A model generated the notes under the pieces. It did no database searches. It had not been told where the DNA came from and was given only the letters and a program-made list of their open reading frames with translations. From the NCBI GenBank assembly GCA_035367155.1, contig DAOSJI010000002.1:1-64000 (forward strand): DNA of 64,000 nt, in the 5' to 3' direction. Both the position numbers and the translations under genes were made by a program. The stretch is from JAAYSA01 sp035367155. Its GTDB lineage: Bacteria > Bacillota_I > Bacilli_A > RFN20 > CAG-826. This document shows, piece after piece, positions 18,250-27,871 of the stretch. The first letter of the stretch is position 1. Each line of letters begins with the position of its first letter.

Positions 18250-19731
18250 TTATTTATCTCGCATCGTAGGGAATAATATGACTTCCCGTATTGATGTTTG
18301 ATTTAAAAGTAACATGACTAGGCGATCAATACCAATGCCAATACCGCCTGCTGGTGGCATGCCATATTCTAGTGCTTCCACAAAGTCCTCATCCATATCA
18401 CTAGCTTCTTCATCACCAAGTTTTTTAGCCTCTAATTGAGCTTCAAATCTTTTTGTTTGATCAATAGGATTGTTTAGTTCGCTAAAGGCGTTTGCGATTT
18501 CATTTCCGTTAACAAAAAGTTCAAATCTATCGGCAAATCGTGGGTCTTTACTCATTTTAGCAAGTGGAGATATTTCTTTAGGATGACCATAAACAAATGT
18601 TGGTTGAACAAGTTTGTCCTCACAATATTCTTCAAAGAAAGCATTAATAATATGACCAACACCAGTCCAATGTTTTTCAATTTTGATCTTATGTTCTTTA
18701 GCTAAATTAACAGCATCTTCAAAACTCATTTCTTTTCTAAAGTCAATGCCGGTTTCTTCTTTTACTAAATCTACCATATGAACTCTACGGAACGGACTAC
18801 CAACATCTATAACGACATCTCCCCAGGGGAGTTTTGTAGTTTCAATAACTGTTACTGCTAAGTGACGTATTAATGATTCACAAAGTTCAAACATATCTTC
18901 TATATCAGCATATGCCTGATAAGCTTCTACAGTAGTAAATTCTGGGTTATGGCGAGTGTCCATGCCTTCATTTCTAAACAAACGTCCTATTTCATAAACA
19001 CGTTCAATTCCTCCGACTAGAAGACGTTTTAGTGGTAGTTCTGTCGCAATTCTTAAATAAAAATCACGATTTAGAGTATTATGATGTGTAATAAATGGCC
19101 TAGCTGATGCTCCGCCTAAGACACTATTTAGCATACTAGTTTCAACTTCAACAAAACCTCTACCATCTAAGAATTTTTGCATTTCTCTAATTATCTTTGG
19201 TCGTGTTAAAGCGATATGACGCGATTCTTCATTCATTATTAAATCTACATATCTACGACGATATCTTTCTTCTACATCTGTTAAACCATGAAACTTTTCG
19301 GGGAGTGGGCGAAGTGCTTTTGTTAAATGAACATATTGTGTAACCTTAACAGTAATTTCATCAGTTTTAGTTCTCATTATTGTTCCTTTAACGCCAACGA
19401 TATCTCCAATGTCTGCTAATTTAAAAATGTCATAATTTTGTTCACCAACACTTTTGATTTGAATAAAAGCTTGTATTTGCCCAGCTTGATCTTGAATGGT
19501 AAAAAAACTTGCTTTTCCCATCCTACGAATTAACATTATTCGCCCAGCAGTTATTACTTCAATAGCAGCTTCTTCAAGTTGTTCCCTATCCAAGTTGGCT
19601 GCCTTTTCTTTTATAGAAGCACTATTATCAGTTCTAACAAAACGCCCACCGAATGGATCAACATTTAATTCTTTTAATTTTGCTAATTTTTCAAATCGAA
19701 ATTGTTCTTGTTCTGTTCTTTCTTTTTTCAT
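18250..19731 (-). CDS. lysS: Lysyl-tRNA synthetase (class II)
   Basis: 493 residues, usual length. N-terminal OB-fold anticodon-binding domain (about 55-150), then class II core: motif 2 with FRNEGMDTRHNPEFTTVEAYQAY and motif 3 GGIGIGIDRLVMLLL near the C-terminus. It charges tRNA-Lys in the cytoplasm. GCGAGG upstream of the ATG. There is no T-box leader: only 84 bases separate it from dusB. Confidence 0.97.
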   Translation of the reverse strand: MKKERTEQEQFRFEKLAKLKELNVDPFGGRFVRTDNSASIKEKAANLDREQLEEAAIEVITAGRIMLIRRMGKASFFTIQDQAGQIQAFIQIKSVGEQNYDIFKLADIGDIVGVKGTIMRTKTDEITVKVTQYVHLTKALRPLPEKFHGLTDVEERYRRRYVDLIMNEESRHIALTRPKIIREMQKFLDGRGFVEVETSMLNSVLGGASARPFITHHNTLNRDFYLRIATELPLKRLLVGGIERVYEIGRLFRNEGMDTRHNPEFTTVEAYQAYADIEDMFELCESLIRHLAVTVIETTKLPWGDVVIDVGSPFRRVHMVDLVKEETGIDFRKEMSFEDAVNLAKEHKIKIEKHWTGVGHIINAFFEEYCEDKLVQPTFVYGHPKEISPLAKMSKDPRFADRFELFVNGNEIANAFSELNNPIDQTKRFEAQLEAKKLGDEEASDMDEDFVEALEYGMPPAGGIGIGIDRLVMLLLNQTSIREVILFPTMRDK

Positions 19732-19797
19732 AATTTACAACCTCGCACTATCTATAATACTAAACAATTAATTGTTTATAAAGTGTCTTTTATTTAT

Positions 19798-19819
19798 AAA
19801 AGGCAATTTATTGCCTTAT
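19798..19819 (-). terminator. Small terminator overlapping the dusB stop codon
   Basis: Minus strand AAGGCAA-taaa-TTGCCTT followed by TTAT. The TAA stop of dusB borders the stem. Confidence 0.6.
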
Positions 19820-20799
19820 TTTATATCAAAATCTTGTTTAATTTTTCTTATTAAATCCAAAACATTATTTAATGTTCTACAATTTTGGGTTAATTCAACT
19901 CTATATTTCTTTAAACCTGGAAATCCTTTTAAAAAATGTGGCCCAATTCCACGTAAACAACTAACTGCAGTTATTTCGCCCTTTTCTTCTACCAATAAAT
20001 GTGCAAACTGTTCTAAATAAACTAACTGGTTTTTAAGTGTGGTGGCTGACAGTGTTTCGCCCGTTTTAAAGTATTGATCAATTTGTCTAATTAAATGAGG
20101 ATTGCCTAGACCTCCCCTTGCAACCATGACTCCGTCAGCTTTAGTTATTTTTAGAGCGTTTATAGCGTCCTCTAAAGTATAAATGTCACCGCTGATTAGA
20201 AGTGGAATTTGCACTAAATCCCCCAAATTTGCGGCCAAATCATATCTTGCTTTAAATTTATACATTTGTTTTGCTGTTCGAAGATGTACTGCTATTAAAC
20301 TTACACCTGTTTTTTCAATTTTAGGGAGAAGATCTTGAAAGTTAATACTATTTTCATCCCAACCAATGCGGATTTTTACACTAACTGGTTTAGAACTTAC
20401 TTTAACAACCTCTTCAAGCATTGAAAGAAGTTCCTCTTCTTTTTTAAGCCAAGCGGCTCCGCCATTATTACGAGTAACTTTTGGCATTGGACAAGCAAGG
20501 TTAATATCTAAAATATCGTATTTATAATCACTGCTTTCTAATTTTTCAACCGATTTAATTAATTGTTCTTTTTTTCCACCAAATATCTGTAAAGCTAAAG
20601 GACGTACATCATACTTATGTGGTAAATACTTTGTTGTCTCTTTATTGTTATAGAGATAGCCAGCATCACTAACCATTTCCGTATAAAAAAGACCAGCACC
20701 AAAAGGAGCCATAAACTTGCGATATGCATAACTAGTAAAGCCAGCCATCGGCGCAAGTGCAACTTTACTTTTTATTTCAATTTTTCCTACTTTATACAT
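19816..20799 (-). CDS. dusB: tRNA-dihydrouridine synthase
   Basis: 327 residues. FMN-barrel with APMAGFTSYAYRKF, the catalytic-Cys segment LNLACPMPKVTRNNGGAAWLK (written here in two halves in the protein as DINLACPMPK and RNNGGAAWL), VSVKIRIGWD, and GDIYTLEDA / ADGVMVARGGLGNPHL for FMN phosphate. It reduces specific uridines of tRNA. dusB next to lysS is a common Bacillota arrangement. There is no visible ribosome-binding site before the ATG, and a terminator-like hairpin precedes it, so translation may depend on ftsH. Confidence 0.93.
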   Translation of the reverse strand: MYKVGKIEIKSKVALAPMAGFTSYAYRKFMAPFGAGLFYTEMVSDAGYLYNNKETTKYLPHKYDVRPLALQIFGGKKEQLIKSVEKLESSDYKYDILDINLACPMPKVTRNNGGAAWLKKEEELLSMLEEVVKVSSKPVSVKIRIGWDENSINFQDLLPKIEKTGVSLIAVHLRTAKQMYKFKARYDLAANLGDLVQIPLLISGDIYTLEDAINALKITKADGVMVARGGLGNPHLIRQIDQYFKTGETLSATTLKNQLVYLEQFAHLLVEEKGEITAVSCLRGIGPHFLKGFPGLKKYRVELTQNCRTLNNVLDLIRKIKQDFDIK

Positions 20800-20800
20800 T

Positions 20801-20834
20801 GAAAGAAAAGAGGCGTTTATGCCTCTTCTTTTTC
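20801..20834 (-). terminator. Hairpin over the ftsH stop, just before dusB
   Basis: Minus strand GAAAAAGAAGAGGC-ATAAAC-GCCTCTTTTCTTTC. The ftsH TAA stop lies in the loop and the dusB ATG follows the U-rich tail by two bases. It is an intrinsic terminator or attenuator. Confidence 0.7.
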
Positions 20835-22814
20835 TCCTTTTTTACTTGGTTTCTCTTTTTCAACTTTTGTCTCTTTTGGCGGCTCTTCAGTTAAAATAAC
20901 CTCTTTTTGCTGCTCTTTTTGAGCATTACTATTAAAACCATCCAAACTTCTATGTTTTAAAAGATAATCTATTTCTTCGGCATTGATAGTTTCTTTTTCT
21001 AGCAATGTTTCTGCAATTAAAATTAAATCTTCTTTATGTTTTAAAAGAGTTTTACGAGCTAAATCGTGAGCATCTGAAACAATTTTTCGTATTTCATTAT
21101 CAATTGCTAAGGCAACTTCTTGAGAAAAGTTCTTTTGAACCGATGTGTAATCTCGCCCTAAAAATACTGAACCAGTGTCTTTTTCATATTGAATTGGACC
21201 AAGCGAGCTCATTCCATATTCTGTTACCATTGCACGAGCAATTCTTGTTGCCATTTCAATATCGTTGTGAGCACCTGTAGAAACATCATCAAAGAATATT
21301 TCTTCACTTACACGACCTGCAAGATAACCAATAATACGTGCAGTTAATTCGTTTTTAGTTAATAAGAAGCGGTCTTCTTCTGGTGTCATCAGCACATGAC
21401 CTCCTGTACGGCCGCGCGGAATGATTGTAATCTTTTGAACTTTATCAGCATTTTTATTATAAATACCAATTATTGCATGCCCTGCTTCATGGTAAGCTAC
21501 GGTTCTACGTTCTTTTTCGTTCATCCCTACACTGTCACGAGCAGGCCCCGCAATTCGTCGATCAATAGCTTCATCAATATCATAAATGTCAATTTCTTTT
21601 TTATTTAGACGTACAGCAAGAATAGCAGCATCATTTAAAATACTTTCAATATCAGCTCCAGAAAAGCCAACTGTTCTTTTAGCAAGTTGATCAAAATCAA
21701 CTAACGAACTAATTTTCTTTCCCCTAGCGTGAACAGCAAATATTGCAGCTCTTCCTTTTCTATCAGGAAGACTAACGGTAATTTTACGGTCAAAACGACC
21801 CGCGCGTAATAAAGCAGGGTCAAGAACATCATCTCGGTTTGTAGCCGCAATAACAATAACACCAGAATTGTCGCTAAATCCATCCATTTCAACAAGTAAT
21901 TGGTTGAGTGTTTGTTCTCGTTCGTCATTACCTCCACCCATACCAGTTCCACGTTGTCTACCAACTGCATCTAATTCATCAATAAAAACTATACAAGGTG
22001 CGTTCTTTTTAGCTTGGCGGAACATATCTCTAACACGACCCGCACCAACTCCAACAAACATTTCTACAAAATCAGATCCGGATATTGAATAAAATGGCAC
22101 GCCTGCTTCGCCAGCAACTGCTTTAGCAAGAAGGGTTTTACCAGTGCCTGGAGGGCCTACTAATAAGATGCCGTTTGGAATTTTAGCGCCAAATTGCGTG
22201 TATTTTTTAGGTTGTTTTAGATAATCGACAATTTCTGCCATCTCTTGCTTTTCAGCATCACAGCCTGCAACATCCTTAAATGTTTTTGTTCTTTTGGATT
22301 CAAGGCGTGCTCTTGAGCGATTGAAATCCATCGCCTTTTGATTGGTTGCATTTGCCCCGCTAACCAAGCGAGTCATTATAAATACAACTATAATTGTTAC
22401 AGCAACAAGTGTAAGAATGGTTGGTCCCCATGCTTCCCAGAATGTAGGTTTTGTTAAATCTACTTGATACCATCTTTCAATAGTAGCTTCAGCATTTAAC
22501 ATATTGAAAATCACATTATCGTAATTTTCTCGTCCAATTTCAGCGACAAAATGTTCACCATTTGAAGTCATCCCGTTAATAATAACAAGTTCGGGACTTG
22601 TTTTAGTTGTAACTTCAACGATGTCGTGATCAAGTATCCATTGTTGTAGCGAAATATAATCTAATTGGTGGATATCGTTTCGTTGTCCAAAGAAAGTAAA
22701 ATAAACAATAACTCCTATAAGGATAACTAATAGAATATATGGTAAGAAAAATTTAAAAGACGATGTTTTATTAGTGTTAGGGTTAGGCTTTTTAGGTTGA
22801 TTCTGTTTGTTCAT
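20817..22814 (-). CDS. ftsH: ATP-dependent zinc metalloprotease FtsH
   Basis: 665 residues. Two membrane helices (about 23-43 and 130-150) flank a small extracytoplasmic domain. AAA+ module with Walker A GPPGTGKT (about residue 220), Walker B IVFIDELDAVG, and SRH region around ATNRDDVLDPALLRAGRFDRK. Peptidase zinc motif HEAGH (about 445). Acidic, Lys/Glu-rich C-terminal tail. It degrades membrane and some cytoplasmic proteins. tilS-ftsH adjacency is as in Bacillus except that no hprT gene lies between. Confidence 0.97.
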   Translation of the reverse strand: MNKQNQPKKPNPNTNKTSSFKFFLPYILLVILIGVIVYFTFFGQRNDIHQLDYISLQQWILDHDIVEVTTKTSPELVIINGMTSNGEHFVAEIGRENYDNVIFNMLNAEATIERWYQVDLTKPTFWEAWGPTILTLVAVTIIVVFIMTRLVSGANATNQKAMDFNRSRARLESKRTKTFKDVAGCDAEKQEMAEIVDYLKQPKKYTQFGAKIPNGILLVGPPGTGKTLLAKAVAGEAGVPFYSISGSDFVEMFVGVGAGRVRDMFRQAKKNAPCIVFIDELDAVGRQRGTGMGGGNDEREQTLNQLLVEMDGFSDNSGVIVIAATNRDDVLDPALLRAGRFDRKITVSLPDRKGRAAIFAVHARGKKISSLVDFDQLAKRTVGFSGADIESILNDAAILAVRLNKKEIDIYDIDEAIDRRIAGPARDSVGMNEKERRTVAYHEAGHAIIGIYNKNADKVQKITIIPRGRTGGHVLMTPEEDRFLLTKNELTARIIGYLAGRVSEEIFFDDVSTGAHNDIEMATRIARAMVTEYGMSSLGPIQYEKDTGSVFLGRDYTSVQKNFSQEVALAIDNEIRKIVSDAHDLARKTLLKHKEDLILIAETLLEKETINAEEIDYLLKHRSLDGFNSNAQKEQQKEVILTEEPPKETKVEKEKPSKKGEKEEA

Positions 22815-22865
22815 AAATAATATGCTCCTTGGTTATTAATCAATTAGTTATAAATGCTATTCTAA

Positions 22866-22894
22866 ATTATACTTTGTATAAAGTATATTATCAA
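22866..22894 (-). promoter_or_regulatory. ftsH promoter with a dyad in the spacer
   Basis: TTGATA (22889-22894), 17 bases, TATAAT (22866-22871) on the minus strand. TATACTTT-GTAT-AAAGTATA (22868-22887) covers the spacer and part of the -10 box, an operator-like arrangement. It does not match CIRCE or the CtsR heptad repeat. Confidence 0.75.
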
Positions 22895-22930
22895 ATTATT
22901 AGAACTTTGACACGACAATTTACATAAAAA

Positions 22931-24163
22931 TTATATTTTTAATGTAATTTCTATTTTATCAGCGGGTTTTTTTACATAATTTTCTCTATATCTAGGTACA
23001 TAAACAACCTTGTCGTTTTTATTTACAAAAATAGGCCAACTATTTCTAAAATATAACGGTAATTTCATATCAACTAACATTCGAGAAATCTTTTTTTTGT
23101 AATTTGCTATTGTGTATTCATCTTTTGACTGAAACGACCTAATAGTAAGTGGAAAATCATTTCTAGTTATGTTGGTGTTTCCAAAATCTTTAGAAAAATC
23201 TATTTTCAAGTGTTCAAAAATTAAAAGATCGGGTTTATCCATAATTATTTCAAACTTGTCCTTTTTCTTTTGATTAGCGACAAAAAAGCAATCGTATGCT
23301 TTTATAAAATAGTGGGCTTCAGCAATTTTTATACAAGCGTTTGGCTTACTACTTTTTAGAATTTGGATAATGTTATTAGCTTTATTTTCGCTATATGACA
23401 ATGGAATATCATGTTTAAGAAAAAGCATATAAAGAAATCCATAAAGCTCTTTTTCCGAAAGCGAGAAAATTTGTTTTAAATTATAAATATTACTTGTCCA
23501 TAAAATTGATTCTAGTTTTGATATTAGAGATTCATTTTCATTATTTCGTTTTTTCATTTCTTGAATGATTGACTTTTTTTCATCAATACTCATTTTATCA
23601 ATATGGTCTTGTCTAATTCGATTCCTTAAGTACTTGCGACTTTTATTAGATTGATCAATGCCATAAGGTACATCATTGTTCTTGCAATAATTTAATAATT
23701 CTTCCTTCGTATAATGCAATAAAGGACGACATACTCTAGCCCCATAAATAATTACATTTTCTTTTAAACCTAAATAAAAGACCTTGGTTTTGCGGCTTTT
23801 TTGCATTAAATATGTTTCAATATTGTCGTCCAAATGATGTGCTACAAGAACTTCGTCAAAACTATATTCTTCCTGAATTTTCGCAAAAAAACGATACCTA
23901 ATTTCTCTAGCTTTGTTTTGAAAGTTTCCTTTAATTCTTGTTCCTTCTACAACATAGTCATAGAAGTCAATGCTTTGATCTTGAGAGATTTTCTTTAAAG
24001 TTTCATGTTCGTAGTCACTATTTTTACCTCTCATTTTGTAATTCACATGAGCAACCGCGAAATTGTAACCTTCTTTTTGGAGAATATCAAATAAAGCCAT
24101 AGAATCAGGACCAAAACTACATGCTAATAAATATTTTTTGTTTTTGTCTAAATTAATATTCAT
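22931..24163 (-). CDS. tilS: tRNA(Ile)-lysidine synthase
   Basis: 410 residues from the ATG at 24163, chosen because GAAAGG lies 8 bases upstream; the longer TTG start at 24178 overlaps that site. The PP-loop is SFGPDSMAL, a variant of SGGxDS. AHVNYKMRG, VAHHLDDNIETYLM, and GARVCRPLLHY follow. It converts C34 of tRNA-Ile(CAU) to lysidine, needed to read AUA codons, which are abundant in such AT-rich genomes. The C-terminal substrate domain is weakly conserved. It overlaps rqcP by 11 bases. Confidence 0.92.
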   Translation of the reverse strand: MNINLDKNKKYLLACSFGPDSMALFDILQKEGYNFAVAHVNYKMRGKNSDYEHETLKKISQDQSIDFYDYVVEGTRIKGNFQNKAREIRYRFFAKIQEEYSFDEVLVAHHLDDNIETYLMQKSRKTKVFYLGLKENVIIYGARVCRPLLHYTKEELLNYCKNNDVPYGIDQSNKSRKYLRNRIRQDHIDKMSIDEKKSIIQEMKKRNNENESLISKLESILWTSNIYNLKQIFSLSEKELYGFLYMLFLKHDIPLSYSENKANNIIQILKSSKPNACIKIAEAHYFIKAYDCFFVANQKKKDKFEIIMDKPDLLIFEHLKIDFSKDFGNTNITRNDFPLTIRSFQSKDEYTIANYKKKISRMLVDMKLPLYFRNSWPIFVNKNDKVVYVPRYRENYVKKPADKIEITLKI

Positions 24164-24413
24164 TCTTTTGCCTTTCAATTAATTTATAACTGTCCTCAGG
24201 ATTTTTTTGTATTTCACGTTCATTGATATTAATTACTTCCACTTTAATAATAGAAGACCCAAGTTTAATTTCAATGGTGTCACCAATATCTACACTCGTT
24301 GAAGGCTTAGCTATTTTCCCATTAATTTTTGCAAATCCAGCATTAATTACTTCTTTAGATATGGTTCGCCTTTTTATTATTCTAGAAATTTTTAAATATT
24401 TATCGATTCTCAT
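24153..24413 (-). CDS. rqcP: S4-domain RNA-binding protein RqcP-like
   Basis: 86 residues. Begins MRIDKYLKISRIIKRRT, then NGKIAKPSTSVDIGDTIEI, the S4 fold. Position right after mfd matches yabO/rqcP in Bacillus, where the product stabilises peptidyl-tRNA on stalled 50S subunits during RqcH-driven alanine tailing. It overlaps mfd by 14 bases. In Bacillus, divIC-region genes intervene before tilS; here they are absent. Confidence 0.85.
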   Translation of the reverse strand: MRIDKYLKISRIIKRRTISKEVINAGFAKINGKIAKPSTSVDIGDTIEIKLGSSIIKVEVININEREIQKNPEDSYKLIERQKNEY

Positions 24414-27400
24414 TTTTACTCTCTTCTATCAAATCAATTATTTCGTCAATAACCCTTTCATATACATCAAACCACCCTTTAATTTTATTAATTTTAATAA
24501 CGAAGTAGTTTTTTTCATTAATTAATCTTAAGTATGTGGCTAAACTTGAAAGTTTTTTTACTAAATTTGTTATTGATCTTTGTATTTTATTAAAAGAAGT
24601 GCCAAGTGTTATTAATATAAAATTATTTACTTCATTAATCTCCTTTATATACTTTGAATTACTTTCAATTTTTATATCAATAGCTTTTTTTCTAAATAAT
24701 GTCTCAACTTCCTCAGGTAATCTACCATAAACATCTCTAGTCTTGTTTTTAAGATTTTCTAAATCGCTAATTGATTTAATTTCTTTAATTTCTTGATATA
24801 TTTCTATTTTATCCGATTTTCCAACATACTGTGTTGGTATATAAGCATCAATGTTTAACAAATTAGTAATTTTGATATCTTGCTTTTCTTTCTTTCCATA
24901 TTTTTTTTGTTTAATCGCATCATTAATCATTTTAAAGTACATGTCAATACCGACCGAATCTATAAAACCTGCTTGTTCTTTTCCTAAAATATCACCTGCT
25001 CCACGAATCATTAAATCTCTTTGGGCTATTTTATATCCACTACCTAACTGAGCGAAATCTTGAATAGCTTTTAACCTTTTTCTTCCCGTTTCTGTTATTT
25101 TTCCCGGAGTATACAACAAAAAAGCATAAGCTATTCTATTGCTTCGCCCTACCCTACCTTTAATTTGATAAAGTTGTGCCAAACCAAAATTAGCTGCCTC
25201 ATCAACAATTATTAAATTTGCGTTACTTACATCTATCCCATTTTCAATAATTGATGTACACACTAGAACATCTATTTTGCCATCATAAAAATTAATCATA
25301 ACATCTTCGATATCTTCTTTTTCCATTTTGCTATGAACGACGGCCACGCGTGCACTTTTAACTAATTTCTCCAATTTTCGAGCAACTGTATTAATGGTAG
25401 TGATTCTATTATGTAGAAAAAACACTTGTCCTTTCCTTTGTAATTCTCTTTCAATCAATTCCTTTATAACTGGTTCTCTTTTAGGGATTACATAAGTTTG
25501 AATGGGCATTCGTTCATGAGGCGCAGTATTTATTTGCGATAAGCCTCTAATACCAACAAGCGCCATTTGTAATGTTCGTGGAATTGGTGTAGCACTTAGC
25601 GTTAAAATATCTACATTATGCTTTAAACTTTTAATCTTTTCTTTTTGAATCACTCCGAACCGTTGTTCTTCATCAACTATTAATAAACCTAAATTATCAT
25701 AATTTATGTCATCACTTAAAAGTCTATGAGTTCCAATAATAAAATGAATTTTGCCGTCATTTATGGCCTCAATTGTCGATTTTTGATCTCTTTCTTTTAT
25801 TAATCGTGATAATATCCCAATATTAACACCAAAACCATTAAATCTGTTAGTAGCGACTTCGTAGTGCTGTCTTGCTAATAACGTAGTAGGACATAACATA
25901 GCAACCATTTTTCCAGAGTTTATAGCCTTAAATGCCGCCCTAAATGCTATTTCGGTTTTCCCAAAACCTACATCCCCACATAAAAGTCTTTCCATCGGAA
26001 TTTCTTTTTGCATATCTTCTTTAATTTCTTCAAGTGCCATTAGTTGATCAGTAGTCAATTCATATGGAAATCTACTTTCGAATTCGTGTTGAAAATAATC
26101 ATCTTCAGGAAATGAAAACCCTGCAATTTGCGCCCGCTTTGCTTGATTATCAATTAAAAAGTCTGTAATTTCATCGATTCGTTCCTGAATTTTTCTCTTC
26201 GTTTTTGACCATTCTTTTCCATTTAAACTATTTAGTTTGGGAACAGCCCCTTCTCTACCAGCGTATTTTCGTACAAGTTGAAACTGCTCCAGCGGAGTAT
26301 AAAGTTCCTCTTTGCCTCTATACGCAATGTGAAGAAAATCTCTATGAACACCATCTATTAAAATAGTTTTTATATCTAAAAATTTCCCAATCCCATGATA
26401 TTCATGAACTACATAATCGCCTGGTTCTAGTTGTTCATAATTTTGTAAAATGGTTGCGGAGCGAAACCTACCAACAAATCTTGATTCATGACGATTTGAT
26501 TGGAAAATTTCTTTGCTAGTAATAACAGCAATTTTTTCTTCCTCTAGCTCAAAACCAATTGCTATGGGGGCAAAAGTAATTGTGATTTTGTCTTTTAAAA
26601 TTACAGGTTCCTTAACTAAAGTGCTTGGTAGATTTTTATCAATTAATATTTTTTCGATTGTTTTATATTGAGCTTCATTATCAAGTGATATTAATATTGA
26701 AAATGACTTGTTTTTGTAATAATCAATAGCGTTTAGTAGGGTTTCATGATCATTGACAGCAACGCTGAGTGAATTCAAACGAAAGTAAAAGTCTCTTTCG
26801 CTTTTAGCGAATTCGTTTATTTCTATGACATGTTTCCCTTTTGATAAAAGAGCCTCTTCATTATGATAATATTCCAATCCATTTATCGTTTGATTGTTAG
26901 AAACCAACTCATCAAAATATTCTTTTGCTTCCCATTTTAATAAATTAATCGACTCCATTATTTGATTTTTATTAATTAATACAATTGTTGAGTCTTGAAC
27001 GTAATCTAATAATGTTGCATTTATAGAAGAGCACAAAGATGCGTATTGATATGCAACCTGAGTTCCTTCCCGATTTCTCAATTGTTCTATATCAAAATTA
27101 ACATTTTGTCTTAATGTTTCTATATCATCCTGAACTAAACTAAAATTCGTTTTATCAATTGTCTCATGGATCTTCTTTTCAATTTCTAATAAATCCACAT
27201 CTGTATAAATAATTTCATTGGCGGGAAGAATTAGAAGATTTTCCAATTCATTAACCGATCTTTGCGTCGAAATGTCGAATGTCGAAATACTTTGAATTTG
27301 ATCATAAAAAGTATCAATTCGAACCGGATTTGCATAATTAACACTGAAAATGTCGATTATTTCCCCTCTAATTGCATATTGAAATGATTGATTAATTTTA

Positions 27401-27867
27401 TTTACACGTTGATACCCTAAAGTAGAAAGCGAGTCATTAATTTCATCAATAATTACATTATCACCTTTTTTTAATGACAATATTGCGTTAGCAAAATTTT
27501 TCTTATTCGGTAATCTTCTTATTGTTCCAGAGGCGTTGGTGATGATTATTCTTTTTTTTCCATCTAGGAGCTTATACAATACATAAATTCTTTGTGCTTC
27601 TAAATCTTTACTGGCTGCGATAGCATCAGCCCTTAGTAAATCATCATGTGGAAATAACAAGCATTCTTCTTCTTTTAGAAAGTTTAAAATAAACGTATAA
27701 ATTTTTTGTGCTGTATACAAATTATTAGTAACGATAACATAGTTTTCATTCTTCTTTTTAAACGCTGCCCCTACCAATAGTGCTGTTCCTACATCTTCCC
27801 CAATAACAAAAGAGCCCTTTTTATTCAAGAAGGGGGGTAGTGCGGTGTTTTTTTGTAACTCTGACAA
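24400..27867 (-). CDS. mfd: Transcription-repair coupling factor Mfd
   Basis: 1155 residues, normal length. UvrB-like N-terminal part, RNA-polymerase-interacting domain (QLEPGDYVVHEYHGIGKFL, about 475-540), then the RecG-like translocase: Walker A CGDVGFGKTEIA (about 635), DEEQRFGV, TLSATPIPRTLQMAL, and QIKGRVGRSNR. It removes stalled RNA polymerase and recruits UvrA. The start is the TTG at 27867, 4 bases after the pth stop, without a clear ribosome-binding site; a different start within the first codons cannot be excluded. Confidence 0.96.
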   Translation of the reverse strand: MSELQKNTALPPFLNKKGSFVIGEDVGTALLVGAAFKKKNENYVIVTNNLYTAQKIYTFILNFLKEEECLLFPHDDLLRADAIAASKDLEAQRIYVLYKLLDGKKRIIITNASGTIRRLPNKKNFANAILSLKKGDNVIIDEINDSLSTLGYQRVNKINQSFQYAIRGEIIDIFSVNYANPVRIDTFYDQIQSISTFDISTQRSVNELENLLILPANEIIYTDVDLLEIEKKIHETIDKTNFSLVQDDIETLRQNVNFDIEQLRNREGTQVAYQYASLCSSINATLLDYVQDSTIVLINKNQIMESINLLKWEAKEYFDELVSNNQTINGLEYYHNEEALLSKGKHVIEINEFAKSERDFYFRLNSLSVAVNDHETLLNAIDYYKNKSFSILISLDNEAQYKTIEKILIDKNLPSTLVKEPVILKDKITITFAPIAIGFELEEEKIAVITSKEIFQSNRHESRFVGRFRSATILQNYEQLEPGDYVVHEYHGIGKFLDIKTILIDGVHRDFLHIAYRGKEELYTPLEQFQLVRKYAGREGAVPKLNSLNGKEWSKTKRKIQERIDEITDFLIDNQAKRAQIAGFSFPEDDYFQHEFESRFPYELTTDQLMALEEIKEDMQKEIPMERLLCGDVGFGKTEIAFRAAFKAINSGKMVAMLCPTTLLARQHYEVATNRFNGFGVNIGILSRLIKERDQKSTIEAINDGKIHFIIGTHRLLSDDINYDNLGLLIVDEEQRFGVIQKEKIKSLKHNVDILTLSATPIPRTLQMALVGIRGLSQINTAPHERMPIQTYVIPKREPVIKELIERELQRKGQVFFLHNRITTINTVARKLEKLVKSARVAVVHSKMEKEDIEDVMINFYDGKIDVLVCTSIIENGIDVSNANLIIVDEAANFGLAQLYQIKGRVGRSNRIAYAFLLYTPGKITETGRKRLKAIQDFAQLGSGYKIAQRDLMIRGAGDILGKEQAGFIDSVGIDMYFKMINDAIKQKKYGKKEKQDIKITNLLNIDAYIPTQYVGKSDKIEIYQEIKEIKSISDLENLKNKTRDVYGRLPEEVETLFRKKAIDIKIESNSKYIKEINEVNNFILITLGTSFNKIQRSITNLVKKLSSLATYLRLINEKNYFVIKINKIKGWFDVYERVIDEIIDLIEESKNENR

Positions 27868-27871
27868 TAGA

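Noticed and set aside
19732..19815. T-box or L-box riboswitch before lysS
   Set aside because: Only 84 bases are available and no T-box sequence or specifier stem is seen.
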